A stretch of DNA of 64,000 nucleotides from positions 186,001 to 250,000 of the forward strand of contig NZ_CP082966.1 in NCBI RefSeq assembly GCF_019968605.1, read 5' to 3'. A program made the translations under genes and the position numbers. Each line of letters starts with the position of its first letter. The first letter of the stretch is position 1. The DNA comes from Polaribacter litorisediminis. GTDB lineage: Bacteria > Bacteroidota > Bacteroidia > Flavobacteriales > Flavobacteriaceae. This document shows positions 17,147 through 25,455 of the stretch, piece after piece. The notes under the pieces were generated by a model. The model worked only from the letters and a program-made list of their open reading frames with translations. It was not told the origin of the DNA and did no database searches.

Positions 17147-19999
17147 TTATTCCTTAAGAAATCTTAAATTTCTTAAATCTCCAGATTCATGAAGTATGGA
17201 CATGATGTAGACTCCCTTTATTTTTGGTAACTGAAAATTAGTAAGCTCAAGAAAAGGATTTTGCTCACTAATTAATAGTTGTTGATGATACAATGTTTTC
17301 CCTAAGAGATCCTTGATGAGCAAATTACTTTTTCCGGTCATTTTAAGAGGAAACTTTAGGTATAATTTCTGATTTACAGGATTTGGATACAGTACAATGT
17401 TTTCAGAATTAAATACTACAATATTGTCAGGGTTAGAAAGAGGTGCGTCGCAATTGATAACCTCAACTGTTTTTCTATTTGCTGATTTTGATACTATTGG
17501 ACGGCCGAAAATATAAATTTCGTTTACTGATACAAATTCGTTTTGATCCATAGAAAAACGTAAATACCTTGTTGAAATAGCTGTTTTAGTTTCATTCTGA
17601 TGATTAAAATTAGTATATGGGTCTATAAATAAAGTGGTCCAATTTGATGCAGAGCCATAGGCTAGAGTAAATTTTTTTGTTTGCTGCATATCATGTAAAT
17701 TTATTTTAGAGATATAATATTCTTTTCCTAAATCAAAAATTATATCATGGGATTCATTATTGACTGCATCGGCTAGTTTCCAAGAATTACTGGATGCGTT
17801 CATTTCTGATGTATACTCTAAATGCTCCTCATTAAATAAAAGTCTGGCGGAACGTACACTACCTTCTTTAACAGAATTTTTTATCATATTTGATGTGATG
17901 ATGATCTGCTTATCTTCGCTACTTTTTTTTTTACTTACTTTCAGGAAATCAATTAAAGGATATCCATAAATTATGATTTCATTTACGGCTGCATAAGGAT
18001 TTTCTAACATCGATAAACGTAAATATTGTGTAGAAATATCTGTATTATGTGTATTCCAAGACTGAAAATTATCTAAAGAATCCACGAACAAAGGAGACCA
18101 ATAATTGGGATTTCCATATTCTACGGTAAAATCTTGTTTATCATTCATATCATGAAGATTGAATTCAGAAATGTAATATTCTTTTCCTAAATCTATAATA
18201 GCATAATATGGAGCATTTAAGGCATCATTGGCTGGTTTCCAAGAATTACTTACAGCAGATTCTTCTGCCACTAAATTCAAATCTTGTTCATCAAACAAAA
18301 ATAAAGGTGAATTTAAGCTTCCTCCTTGCACCAGATCGGTTACCATAGTGGGTAAAATAACAATTTGTTTAGATTCTTTAACTACTGGATATCCATAAAT
18401 AATGATTTCATTAACAAACGCAAAAACATTTTGATACATGGAAAATCGTAGGAATCTTGTGGTTACATCAGTTTCATTTTTACTCCAAGTATTATAAGTG
18501 TCACAAGGGTCGGTAAATAAAGTTTCCCAATTTGTTTCATTGCCATATTCTACTGTAAAATCAGCACTATTATCCATATCATGTAAATTTATTTCTGATA
18601 TGTAATAGTGTTTTCCTAAATCTATCACTACATGATACGAAGAATTATTCATTGCGTTAGCAGGCTTCCATGAAACACTTTGGGCATGTTCATCGATTGT
18701 TATATTTAAATTTTGTTCATCAAATAAAAATAAAGGCGAATTTATACTGCCTCCTTCAACTAAATCGGTTACCATTTCAGAGGTAATTTTAATTTGTTGA
18801 GGTGCTGTTTCAAAATATTCGGGTCCGCTCGGTGCTCCTATTTGCTGATATTCAGTCGGATTATTATTTGTAACGGAATAATCATTCTTAGAAGGATCTT
18901 CAAATTCAATTTCTGGAATACGTGCTAAACAATTATTTGCTACCGTAAAGTTATTTGCATTGCCAGATTCATTTAGGAAGAAGGTAATATCTGTATCATA
19001 GTAATTATTTTCAGCAGTTATATAATTAATTTCATTATAATTTTTTATAATTTCGGTACCATTAATTTCTCTAAAATAATTTTGGTTAATATTCACAGGA
19101 GCTAGTTGATCACTTACAGACCGGTTATCAACAAAAACTCCTAAATTGGAAGCGATATAGTTATTGGTAAATGTGCAATCTCCTTTTCCTAAAGCAATAA
19201 TTCCATTAGAAGGTGCGCCTATGAGAATATTATTATAGGCATTTACAACACTGTTGTTCCCTATTTGAAGTATATTGGTTTGGTGGGGTATATTTTCTAA
19301 TCCTGCATTTAAAAGTGTGTTATTATAAATTTCTATATCTTCTACCATATTGGCTATTTGTATAGATTCTCTTAAAGTGTTTCGCACAATATTATTGTAA
19401 ATTCTTACCTGCTTAAACTCCATTCCGGGTGTTTGAGTTTCACCTAAATACATTCCTTCAGATACATTTTCAATAAAACAATCATGAATTATTAAATTTT
19501 TAAAAACCGGATATGGAAAAGGAGGATTTCCTTCATAATCTTTTTTAGCCACGATACCGAAAAAACCATCGTGATCTATTTTTATGAATTCGGCTTCACA
19601 ATCAGAACTCAAATCTGCAAAAGCCAAACCAGATTCAACAGCCGAGAGTTTAAATCCGTATTTATAATTTGGATGCCCAGCTCCGCTAATTTTAATGTAT
19701 CTACAATTTTCAAAGGTTATGGCACCCCAGATACCAGTATCGCCACTATCAATTTTTACTTGCCCGCCTTTATTAATAATCACAAGCGGGGTATTGGCAT
19801 CTCCATTTACAAATTGAAATCTTAACGGATTGGTTCTAGAAGAAGAAATAAATATAGTGTCTCCGCCAATAGTTGCGCTACCTAAAGTTTCTTCATTTAC
19901 ATGATAAGGAAAAGTATGATCAATAATAAAGTTTTGGTTTTGACAAAACGCTAGAGAACTAATACACAAAGTTATAAGGAATAAACAAAACTTTTTCAT
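17147..19999 (-). CDS. Large secreted beta-helix / discoidin-like protein, type IX secretion cargo
   Basis: A 950-residue exported protein. The ATG at 19999 is chosen over one 13 codons upstream because it starts a proper signal peptide (MKKFCLFLITLCISSLAFCQ). Residues about 40-390 have the N/I-rich periodicity of a right-handed parallel beta-helix (repeated IYNN, IANN, VANN turns). Three tandem modules of about 140-150 residues follow, near 405-535, 548-680 and 703-835, each with (V)TDLV.GGS.(N)SPLFLFDE, SWKPA, IDLGK.YYIS..NLHDM and RFLRFSM-like blocks; they look like F5/8-type C (discoidin) carbohydrate-binding folds. A C-terminal sorting domain (VLYPNPVNQKLYLKFP ... LKDLLGKTLY-like) marks type IX secretion. 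Possibly a polysaccharide-binding or -degrading surface protein; no catalytic motif is identified. Confidence 0.82.
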   Translation of the reverse strand: MKKFCLFLITLCISSLAFCQNQNFIIDHTFPYHVNEETLGSATIGGDTIFISSSRTNPLRFQFVNGDANTPLVIINKGGQVKIDSGDTGIWGAITFENCRYIKISGAGHPNYKYGFKLSAVESGLAFADLSSDCEAEFIKIDHDGFFGIVAKKDYEGNPPFPYPVFKNLIIHDCFIENVSEGMYLGETQTPGMEFKQVRIYNNIVRNTLRESIQIANMVEDIEIYNNTLLNAGLENIPHQTNILQIGNNSVVNAYNNILIGAPSNGIIALGKGDCTFTNNYIASNLGVFVDNRSVSDQLAPVNINQNYFREINGTEIIKNYNEINYITAENNYYDTDITFFLNESGNANNFTVANNCLARIPEIEFEDPSKNDYSVTNNNPTEYQQIGAPSGPEYFETAPQQIKITSEMVTDLVEGGSINSPLFLFDEQNLNITIDEHAQSVSWKPANAMNNSSYHVVIDLGKHYYISEINLHDMDNSADFTVEYGNETNWETLFTDPCDTYNTWSKNETDVTTRFLRFSMYQNVFAFVNEIIIYGYPVVKESKQIVILPTMVTDLVQGGSLNSPLFLFDEQDLNLVAEESAVSNSWKPANDALNAPYYAIIDLGKEYYISEFNLHDMNDKQDFTVEYGNPNYWSPLFVDSLDNFQSWNTHNTDISTQYLRLSMLENPYAAVNEIIIYGYPLIDFLKVSKKKSSEDKQIIITSNMIKNSVKEGSVRSARLLFNEEHLEYTSEMNASSNSWKLADAVNNESHDIIFDLGKEYYISKINLHDMQQTKKFTLAYGSASNWTTLFIDPYTNFNHQNETKTAISTRYLRFSMDQNEFVSVNEIYIFGRPIVSKSANRKTVEVINCDAPLSNPDNIVVFNSENIVLYPNPVNQKLYLKFPLKMTGKSNLLIKDLLGKTLYHQQLLISEQNPFLELTNFQLPKIKGVYIMSILHESGDLRNLRFLKE

Positions 20000-20035
20000 G
20001 GGAGAAATGATCATTGTAAATAAACAATTAAGATA

Positions 20036-20043
20036 CAAATTTA
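20036..20043 (-). promoter_or_regulatory. Possible -7 promoter element of the beta-helix gene
   Basis: Minus strand reads TAAATTTG (TAnnTTTG), 36 bp before the chosen ATG at 19999. It overlaps the end of the upstream cupin gene. Confidence 0.35.
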
Positions 20044-20388
20044 TTCTTTAGTATCGGTGGCAATTCCAAAATAAATCCAAGTTGTATCGATTTTATAGGG
20101 GTTATTCATGGAATGATATTCTCCGGGTTCAATGGTTATACAGTCACCCGAAACTACGATGTTCTTTTTATTGTTTATCATAAAGTCGGCTTTACCAGAT
20201 TGAATATAAAAAACTTCGGTCATGGTTTCGTGTTGATGGGTTGCTACCGTTTGGCCAGGCTTAAAAGTGGTAGTGCCGAACATCATTAAATTAGGGACGC
20301 TTCCCTTGCCTATAAAGACTTTCTTTTTGATATCTGTATTATGACTTACTCCAATTTCTGGAAGTAATTGAGTATGTGTTAGTTTCAT
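20041..20388 (-). CDS. Small cupin-domain protein
   Basis: A 115-residue single-domain cupin. Motif 1 is HQHETMTEVFYIQSG (metal ligands His, His, Glu) near 52-66, and motif 2 is GDCITIEPGEYHSMNN near 81-96 with the third His, so the metal site is complete. Such small cupins bind ligands or act as isomerases or dioxygenases; the substrate is unknown. It lies upstream of the secreted beta-helix gene on the same strand with a 41-bp gap and may be co-transcribed. A TAnnTTTG element lies 16 bp before its ATG. Confidence 0.85.
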   Translation of the reverse strand: MKLTHTQLLPEIGVSHNTDIKKKVFIGKGSVPNLMMFGTTTFKPGQTVATHQHETMTEVFYIQSGKADFMINNKKNIVVSGDCITIEPGEYHSMNNPYKIDTTWIYFGIATDTKE

Positions 20389-20404
20389 TATAAAATGATG
20401 CTTT

Positions 20405-20412
20405 CAAAATTA
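20405..20412 (-). promoter_or_regulatory. Promoter -7 element of the cupin gene
   Basis: Minus strand reads TAATTTTG (TAnnTTTG), ending 17 bp before the ATG at 20388. Confidence 0.4.
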
Positions 20413-20571
20413 TGTAAAATCGCTAAAAAAAAAATGAATGCCATTTTTGTTAAAAGTAGGCATTTTAGATAAATTCTATCAGATGTTTTAGAAATCCTTT
20501 TCACACCAATTTATACGTACAATTTCGTGTACATAAATTGAATTATTTTTTGATTCATTGAAATTAAAAAA

Positions 20572-20692
20572 GAATTAGCGTAGCCTTCATTGCGATCATT
20601 TTTTTTAAAAAGTAAGCGAAAAAGGAAACGATTTATTACGGCATTAGATGTCTATAACGGTATCAGTCCCAATTTTATAGCATTGGGGCTTG
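20572..20692. repeat. ~120-bp non-coding element with terminal hairpin
   Basis: The better-preserved partner of 16950-17060. It contains the shared AGCGTAGCCTTC opening, TTTATTACGG at 20632-20641 and ends in a hairpin with TCCCAAT paired to ATTGGGG. It occupies the 465-bp gap between the divergent cupin and kinase genes, which otherwise shows no gene. Confidence 0.45.
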
Positions 20693-20853
20693 TCATGTAA
20701 ATACAAATTTTGTAAAAAAGAAATCAATTATAAAAACTTAGTTAACAATTAACTTTACCAATATTTTTAATGGATGGGGTACAACTTAATGGCAATCTAT
20801 AATTCCTAAAAATAGTGCGGAGTATATTGAGATATTTATGGTATTTTCGACAA

Positions 20854-22782
20854 ATGAAACAGGTGAAAATTGTGCCCCTCTTTTTTCTGGTAATATTCTT
20901 TTTATCTTGTAAAGAAGAAGTTCTGAAAAATGATGGGCTTCCGAATCAAAAAACTCAAGAAGAAAAATTTGTTCCTGTCGATTTTTCTCAATTTAAAAAT
21001 CTTAACAATAAAGAACAGCTTCAACTATCAAAAAAAATACTTAACAAAAGAGCGATTAATAGTTCAGACAAATACAGGCTTTTTAATCTCAATAGATTTT
21101 TATATAGCAAGCTTAACGAACCCGATAGTGCTATTGGTGCTTGTAAAAAGATGTTAAATTTAGAGATTACCAAAGAGAGTGATGCCTATTTAGGTCATGT
21201 TAATTTTAGATTAGGCTTATATTTTAATCAAATAAATTTAAGAGATAGTGCTTTTTATTATTACAATATCGCAAAAAAACATTTTTTTAAGACAAAAGAC
21301 AGTCTGCAATTGGGAGCCTCTTTTCTAAACATTGCATACATAGAATCTAATTTTGGAGATTATACAAAAAGTGATTCTTCGGCAGTAGCTTCTATAAAAT
21401 TTATCAACGGAAAAAAAGCAACCACCACGGCATCTGCTTATAATATTTTAGCTATAAATTCAAAACAGAGATCAATCTATCAGGATGCCGTAAACTATTA
21501 TAAAAAAGGGATTGCAATAACAACAAGGAAAAGCTCTAAGATTATTTATAAAAATAATTTGGCAAACGTTTATAAAGAATTTAAAGACTATTCTAAAGCT
21601 ATTTTAATTCTTGAAAACTTGCTAAAGGATTCTATCGTTAATTTAAAAACAAAGGCAAGAGTTATAGATAATTTGGCATATATAAAATGGTTAAATAATG
21701 CTAATGAGCCGGTTGAAAAAGATTTATTATTTGCCAAATCCATTCGAATTCAAGAAAAAGACACATACGGACTTGCGGCAAGTTACACTCATTTATCAGA
21801 TTTTTTTAAAGAAAAGGATACTGAAAAGGCTTTATTGTATGCAATGAAGATGTACGATGCTACAAAAGAATTAGTGAACCCAAAAGGGCAAATTGAAGCG
21901 ATAGAAAAAATTACAGCTCTCGTAACACCCTTAAAAGCAATTAAATATTATGAAGAGAGTATTCGTTTAAGTGATAGTTTACAGAAAGTAGAAACCAATA
22001 GACAATATAAGTTTGCTAAAATTAAATATGATTACGAAGAAGAAGAGAAAAAAAAGCTAAAATTTAAAACACTTGCAACAGAAAACAAACTAATTGCAGA
22101 GCAAGAAAATAATCAAAAGAAAAATATTTTAATCATTACTGTTATTTTGGCTTCTAGCTTACTGTTTTTATTGTATCGAAGAAAACAGCAACACAAAAAA
22201 CAAGTTTTACAGGAAAAATATAATACGGAAACCAGGATTGCTAAAAAATTACATGACGAATTAGGGAATGATATCTTTAAAATTCTTACTAAAGTTCAGG
22301 CTTCAACGTATAAACCAACGGATATTATAAACGATTTAGATAAAATATATCTCCAAACTCGAGCTATTTCTCATGAAAATGATACTATTGAAACAGGTGG
22401 AGATTTTGAAAATCATTTTAGAGAACTCGTAGCTAGTTATAATTCAGATACTTGTAAAATTATTCTAAAAGATTTGGCTTCTATAGAGTTAAATAAATTA
22501 GATAAAGAAAAGCAAATTGTAATTTATAGGGTGTTTAATGAGTTTTTTGTGAATATGAAAAAGCATAGCGAGGCTACTTTAGTTGTTGTTGCTTGCAAAA
22601 GAATAAAAAATGAGTATCAAATAATTTATTCGGATAATGGAGTTGGATTTAAAGAAAATAAAATTATTTATAAAAATGGACTCAAGAATACGAAAATCCG
22701 TATAAAGAATATGAATGGAACTCTTAATTTTGAAAATAATCCTATAAGAGGGATAAAAATTATTTTTAATTTTAAAAATTAA
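20854..22782 (+). CDS. TPR-repeat sensor histidine kinase (lipoprotein-type N-terminus)
   Basis: About 642 residues from the ATG at 20854; an in-frame ATG 13 codons upstream is less likely, because this start gives an immediate lipoprotein signal (VIFFLSCKEE, lipid-modified Cys at 19). Residues about 50-390 form tetratricopeptide-like helical repeats. A membrane helix near 425-445 (NILIITVILASSLLFLLYR) is followed by a coiled stretch and a HisKA_3-like phospho-acceptor motif (RIAKKLHDELGND, His near 468). The ATPase domain has a recognisable N box (NEFFVNMKKHSEA), the G1 box SDNGVGF and a short G2 region NGLKNTKIRIKNMNG. This is the Bacteroidota NarX-like class that pairs with LuxR/NarL-type regulators, and a regulator array follows directly. 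The last 100 bp contain a dyad and a TAnnTTTG element and are duplicated downstream as relics. Confidence 0.88.
   Translation: MKQVKIVPLFFLVIFFLSCKEEVLKNDGLPNQKTQEEKFVPVDFSQFKNLNNKEQLQLSKKILNKRAINSSDKYRLFNLNRFLYSKLNEPDSAIGACKKMLNLEITKESDAYLGHVNFRLGLYFNQINLRDSAFYYYNIAKKHFFKTKDSLQLGASFLNIAYIESNFGDYTKSDSSAVASIKFINGKKATTTASAYNILAINSKQRSIYQDAVNYYKKGIAITTRKSSKIIYKNNLANVYKEFKDYSKAILILENLLKDSIVNLKTKARVIDNLAYIKWLNNANEPVEKDLLFAKSIRIQEKDTYGLAASYTHLSDFFKEKDTEKALLYAMKMYDATKELVNPKGQIEAIEKITALVTPLKAIKYYEESIRLSDSLQKVETNRQYKFAKIKYDYEEEEKKKLKFKTLATENKLIAEQENNQKKNILIITVILASSLLFLLYRRKQQHKKQVLQEKYNTETRIAKKLHDELGNDIFKILTKVQASTYKPTDIINDLDKIYLQTRAISHENDTIETGGDFENHFRELVASYNSDTCKIILKDLASIELNKLDKEKQIVIYRVFNEFFVNMKKHSEATLVVVACKRIKNEYQIIYSDNGVGFKENKIIYKNGLKNTKIRIKNMNGTLNFENNPIRGIKIIFNFKN
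22688..22732 (+). promoter_or_regulatory. Dyad plus -7 element embedded in the kinase 3' end
   Basis: ATACGAAAATCCGTAT (22688-22703) matches 13 of 16 bases of the downstream TTACGG...CCGTAA dyad. A TAATTTTG element begins at 22725, 22 bp after the dyad, exactly the spacing of the three downstream copies. It could drive the first regulator position. The bases also encode kinase residues, so chance or protein constraint is possible. Confidence 0.4.
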
Positions 22783-22805
22783 GAAGGTTTTAAAAAGGGC
22801 TAGTT

Positions 22806-23379
22806 AGAAGATTTTGATTTTTTTAACAGTGCTATAAGTCTCAATTTAAAGAGATTTCTTTAAACGAAGAACCTTATCATTTAATATTTTCTGATTTATC
22901 ATTTAAAAATGATGGAAGCCTGAGAAGATTAAAATTCAGAAAAGATTTAATCCAAAAAATTCAGGTGATTTTCCTGATTTAAAAATAATTATTTTTTCAA
23001 TCGAAGATAAATCGTATCGAATGCAGCACCTATATAGCAATCTGAAAATTCAGAGATATGTTTAGAAAAACAGCAACGGATTGCAAAAATTCAAAAAAGC
23101 AATTCATTCAATTTTTACTTCGGATGAGTTTTCTACTTCACCAGATTTAAACATGACCATTCATCTCAGAAAGTCTTTATAAATTGCAGATTGTAAGTTT
23201 TTTAAAATTTATTCAAAGATTTTCTTCAAAAAAAATAGTAAAAAATTAAAGCAAAACGGGGATTAAATTTTCAAGTATAAGTGTTGTAGAAAAAAGAGTA
23301 AGATTTTTTGAGAGTACATTTTTAGGTCAAAAATTCTACACATTTTGTGTCTATTGCTAAAAATTTAGGAGTTATTTAA
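22806..23379 (+). pseudogene. Decayed response-regulator gene, first copy of the tandem array
   Basis: Nucleotide similarity to the two intact regulators downstream is clear throughout (for example ACCTTATCATTTAAT, GATTTATCATTT, TTTTTACTTCGGATGAGTTTT), but the gene is dead. It has no start codon, has lost about 65 bp after the first residues, is frameshifted several times, and has TAG where the intact copies read Trp in GYVWKN. Its middle resembles the 24513 copy (sequence for SIEDKS) and its 3' part the 23614 copy (NMTIH), which suggests mosaic ancestry or gene conversion. It sits directly behind the kinase, where a cognate regulator would be expected. Confidence 0.85.
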
Positions 23380-23405
23380 GGGATTTTTTAATTTTTTTTG
23401 CCAGA

Positions 23406-23450
23406 TTACGGAAATCCGTAAAGTTTTTCCATTTTTTGGGTTTAGTTTTG
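23406..23450 (+). promoter_or_regulatory. Dyad operator and promoter, copy A
   Basis: TTACGGAAATCCGTAA at 23406-23421 (7-bp perfect arms) is followed by TAGTTTTG at 23443-23450, a TAnnTTTG -7 element. The dyad centre is about 40 bp upstream of the predicted transcription start, the usual place for a class II activator. The start codon of the next regulator is about 160 bp further on. Confidence 0.65.
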
Positions 23451-23504
23451 GCAAAAAAGAAATAATAGGAGGATAAAAAAACGAATATACAATATAATTT
23501 TAGA

Positions 23505-23605
23505 AATGTACTCAAAAAGTGGAAGCCCTCATAAAGTTAACGAAAGGAGTTCTTAATTTCGAAAATATACTAGGTAGAAGGTTAAAAGTTATTTTCATTT
23601 TTAAA
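23505..23605 (+). pseudogene. Relic of the kinase 3' end, copy A
   Basis: The segment matches the last about 100 bp of the kinase gene (compare GGAGTTCTTAATTTCGAAAAT with GGAACTCTTAATTTTGAAAAT, and the shared TTTTCATTTTTAAAAA-like end). It has no open frame. It shows that the duplicated unit included the kinase tail and explains the long leader before the regulator. Confidence 0.7.
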
Positions 23606-23613
23606 AAGAAAAG

Positions 23614-24282
23614 ATGTTTGAAAAAGTTTTAGTTGTAGAAGATTTTGATTTAATGAATAGTGGAATAGAAGCTGCTTTATATGAACTTTCCATAAGAGTA
23701 GTAGATTCTATTGCTTATTGTGATGAAGCTTTTTTAAAAATTAAAGAAGCGTCTTTAAAAGGAGAACCTTATCATTTAATAATTTCTGATTTATCATTTC
23801 AAAATGGTGGACCTCCGCAAAAATTAAAATGCGGAGAAGATTTCATTAAAAAAATACGCTATGATTTTCCTGATTTAAAAATAATTATTTTCTCAATAGA
23901 AGACGCATTGCATCGAATTCAGTATTTATATAACAATCTAAAAATTCAGGGATATGTTTGGAAAAATAGAAACGGATTGCAAGAACTCAAAAAAGCAGTG
24001 CATTCAATTTTTACTTCGGATGAGTTTTATGTTTCACCAGATTTAAACATGACCATTCATCCTAGAAAAGCTTTAGAAATTACAGATTTTGATGTTTTTT
24101 TAATTTTAAATTTATCCAAAGGTTTTCCTCAAGAAGAAATTAGTAAAAAATTAAAGCAAAACGGAATTAAACCTTCAAGTATAAGTGTTGTAGAAAAGAG
24201 GTTAAAATTTTTAAAAGGACATTTTAATGCCAAAAATCCTACACATTTAGTATCTATTGCCAAAGATTTAGGAGTTATTTAA
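23614..24282 (+). CDS. LuxR/NarL-type response regulator, array copy 1
   Basis: A 222-residue regulator with a receiver domain (acidic pair E9/D10, phospho-acceptor D59 in IISDLSF, switch S94, lysine K117 in GYVWKNRNG) and a C-terminal helix-turn-helix (about 155-215, SKGFPQEEISKKLKQNGIKPSSISVVEKRL). All phosphorylation residues are present, so it should be functional. The HTH is LuxR-like but divergent, with KLKQNGIKPSS in place of the usual LNLSPKTV. It is preceded by dyad/promoter copy A and a kinase-tail relic and followed by copy B. The upstream TPR kinase is the probable partner. About 75% identical to copy 2 by eye. Confidence 0.88.
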   Translation: MFEKVLVVEDFDLMNSGIEAALYELSIRVVDSIAYCDEAFLKIKEASLKGEPYHLIISDLSFQNGGPPQKLKCGEDFIKKIRYDFPDLKIIIFSIEDALHRIQYLYNNLKIQGYVWKNRNGLQELKKAVHSIFTSDEFYVSPDLNMTIHPRKALEITDFDVFLILNLSKGFPQEEISKKLKQNGIKPSSISVVEKRLKFLKGHFNAKNPTHLVSIAKDLGVI

Positions 24283-24307
24283 AGAATTTTTGATTTTTTT
24301 TTTCAAA

Positions 24308-24352
24308 TTACGGAAACCCGTAAAATTTTTCCATTTTTTGGGTTTAGTTTTG
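24308..24352 (+). promoter_or_regulatory. Dyad operator and promoter, copy B
   Basis: TTACGGAAACCCGTAA at 24308-24323 is followed by TAGTTTTG at 24345-24352, with the same 22-bp interval as the other copies. It lies 26 bp after regulator copy 1 and should drive copy 2. Confidence 0.65.
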
Positions 24353-24404
24353 ACATGAAAGAAATAAAAAAGGAAAGTAGCTAAAATACAATATCCTTTT
24401 AGAA

Positions 24405-24507
24405 AGAGACTCAAAAATACGAAAACCCTTTTAAAATCAACAAAAGGAGGTCTTAATTTCGAAAATAAACTTAGCTAAAGATTAAAAGTTATTTCATTTT
24501 TAAAAAG
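24405..24507 (+). pseudogene. Relic of the kinase 3' end, copy B
   Basis: Second decayed copy of the kinase tail (GACTCAAAAATACGAAAA followed by GGAGGTCTTAATTTCGAAAAT). Its version of the embedded promoter reads TAATTTCG and the dyad is lost. Confidence 0.7.
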
Positions 24508-24512
24508 CAAAG

Positions 24513-25181
24513 ATGTTTGAAAAAGTTTTAGTTGTAGAAGATTTTGATTTTATTAATAGCGGTATACAAGCGGCTTTAGATGAGATTTCCATGAAAGAAG
24601 TAGACTCTATTACGTATTGTGATGAAGCGTTCTATAAAATTAAAAAGGCTTCTTTAAACGGAGAGCCTTATCATTTAATGATTACTGATTTATCATTTCA
24701 AAATGATGGAACGCCACAAAAATTAAAATCTGGAGAAGAATTAATAGAAAAAGTACGCGAAGAATTTCCTGATTTAAAAATAATTGTTTTTTCAATCGAA
24801 GATAAATCGCATCGAATTCAGCATTTGCATAGCAATCTAAAAATTCAGGGATATGTTTGGAAAAATAGAAACGGACTGCAAGAACTCAAAAAAGCAATTC
24901 ATTCAATTTTTACTTCGGATGAGTTTTATATTTCACCAGATTTAAACACTGCCATTCACCCTAGAAAAACTGTAGAAATTACAGAGTTTGATATTTTTAT
25001 AATTGTAGGTTTATCTAAAGGTTTACTTCAAGAAGAAATTAGTAAAAAATTAAAGAAAAATGGAATTAAACCTTCCAGTAGAAGTGTTGTAGAAAAAAGA
25101 TTAAGATTTCTGAAAGAACATTTTAATGCTAAAAACCCTGCGCATTTAGTTGCGATTGCTAAGGATTTTGGACTTATTTAA
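24513..25181 (+). CDS. LuxR/NarL-type response regulator, array copy 2
   Basis: A 222-residue paralogue of array copy 1 with the same length and layout: receiver (E9/D10, D59 in MITDLSF, K117) and a C-terminal HTH. Differences cluster on the receiver surface (for example GTPQKLKSGEELIEKVREE against GPPQKLKCGEDFIKKIRYD) and in the recognition-helix area (SSRSVVEKRLRF against SSISVVEKRLKF), so the two could differ in partner or DNA preference. Both start with identical MFEKVLVVEDFD. It is followed at 26 bp by dyad/promoter copy C. Confidence 0.88.
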   Translation: MFEKVLVVEDFDFINSGIQAALDEISMKEVDSITYCDEAFYKIKKASLNGEPYHLMITDLSFQNDGTPQKLKSGEELIEKVREEFPDLKIIVFSIEDKSHRIQHLHSNLKIQGYVWKNRNGLQELKKAIHSIFTSDEFYISPDLNTAIHPRKTVEITEFDIFIIVGLSKGLLQEEISKKLKKNGIKPSSRSVVEKRLRFLKEHFNAKNPAHLVAIAKDFGLI

Positions 25182-25206
25182 AATTTTTTTGGTTTTTTTT
25201 ACCAAA

Positions 25207-25251
25207 TTACGGAAACCCGTAAAGTTTTTCCATTTTTTGGATTTAGTTTTG
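25207..25251 (+). promoter_or_regulatory. Dyad operator and promoter, copy C (orphan)
   Basis: TTACGGAAACCCGTAA at 25207-25222 is followed by TAGTTTTG at 25244-25251, again at 22 bp. No gene follows on the plus strand; the next signal is a strong terminator at 25424-25450. Confidence 0.6.
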
Positions 25252-25255
25252 CTGA

Positions 25256-25455
25256 AAGATAAATAGTAGTAAAGAAAATGAAATTTTTTAATCAATTACT
25301 AAAGAAATATTAGCCGAGATTTCTTTAGAAAAATTTAATAAAGATATAAATACTTATGATGTTCAAAGGTATTGAGCTCATAAAGTTTTTTAATAATATT
25401 ATGGAAAAGAAGGATGTTGTTTTAAAACCTTACAGTGTTTGTAAGGTTTTAATTT
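25256..25455 (+). ncRNA. Candidate short RNA from the orphan promoter
   Basis: A transcript from promoter copy C to the terminator would be about 200 nt. It has no credible open frame; the longest is an uninitiated 26-codon stretch ending DINTYDVQRY at about 25374. Whether this is a regulatory RNA, the scar of a lost target gene or a silent promoter cannot be decided here. Confidence 0.25.

Noticed and set aside
20741..20753. GTTAAC/TTAAC words before the TPR kinase as another copy of the 10-bp-phased operator
   Set aside because: Spacing is 7 bp rather than 10 and only two partial units are present.
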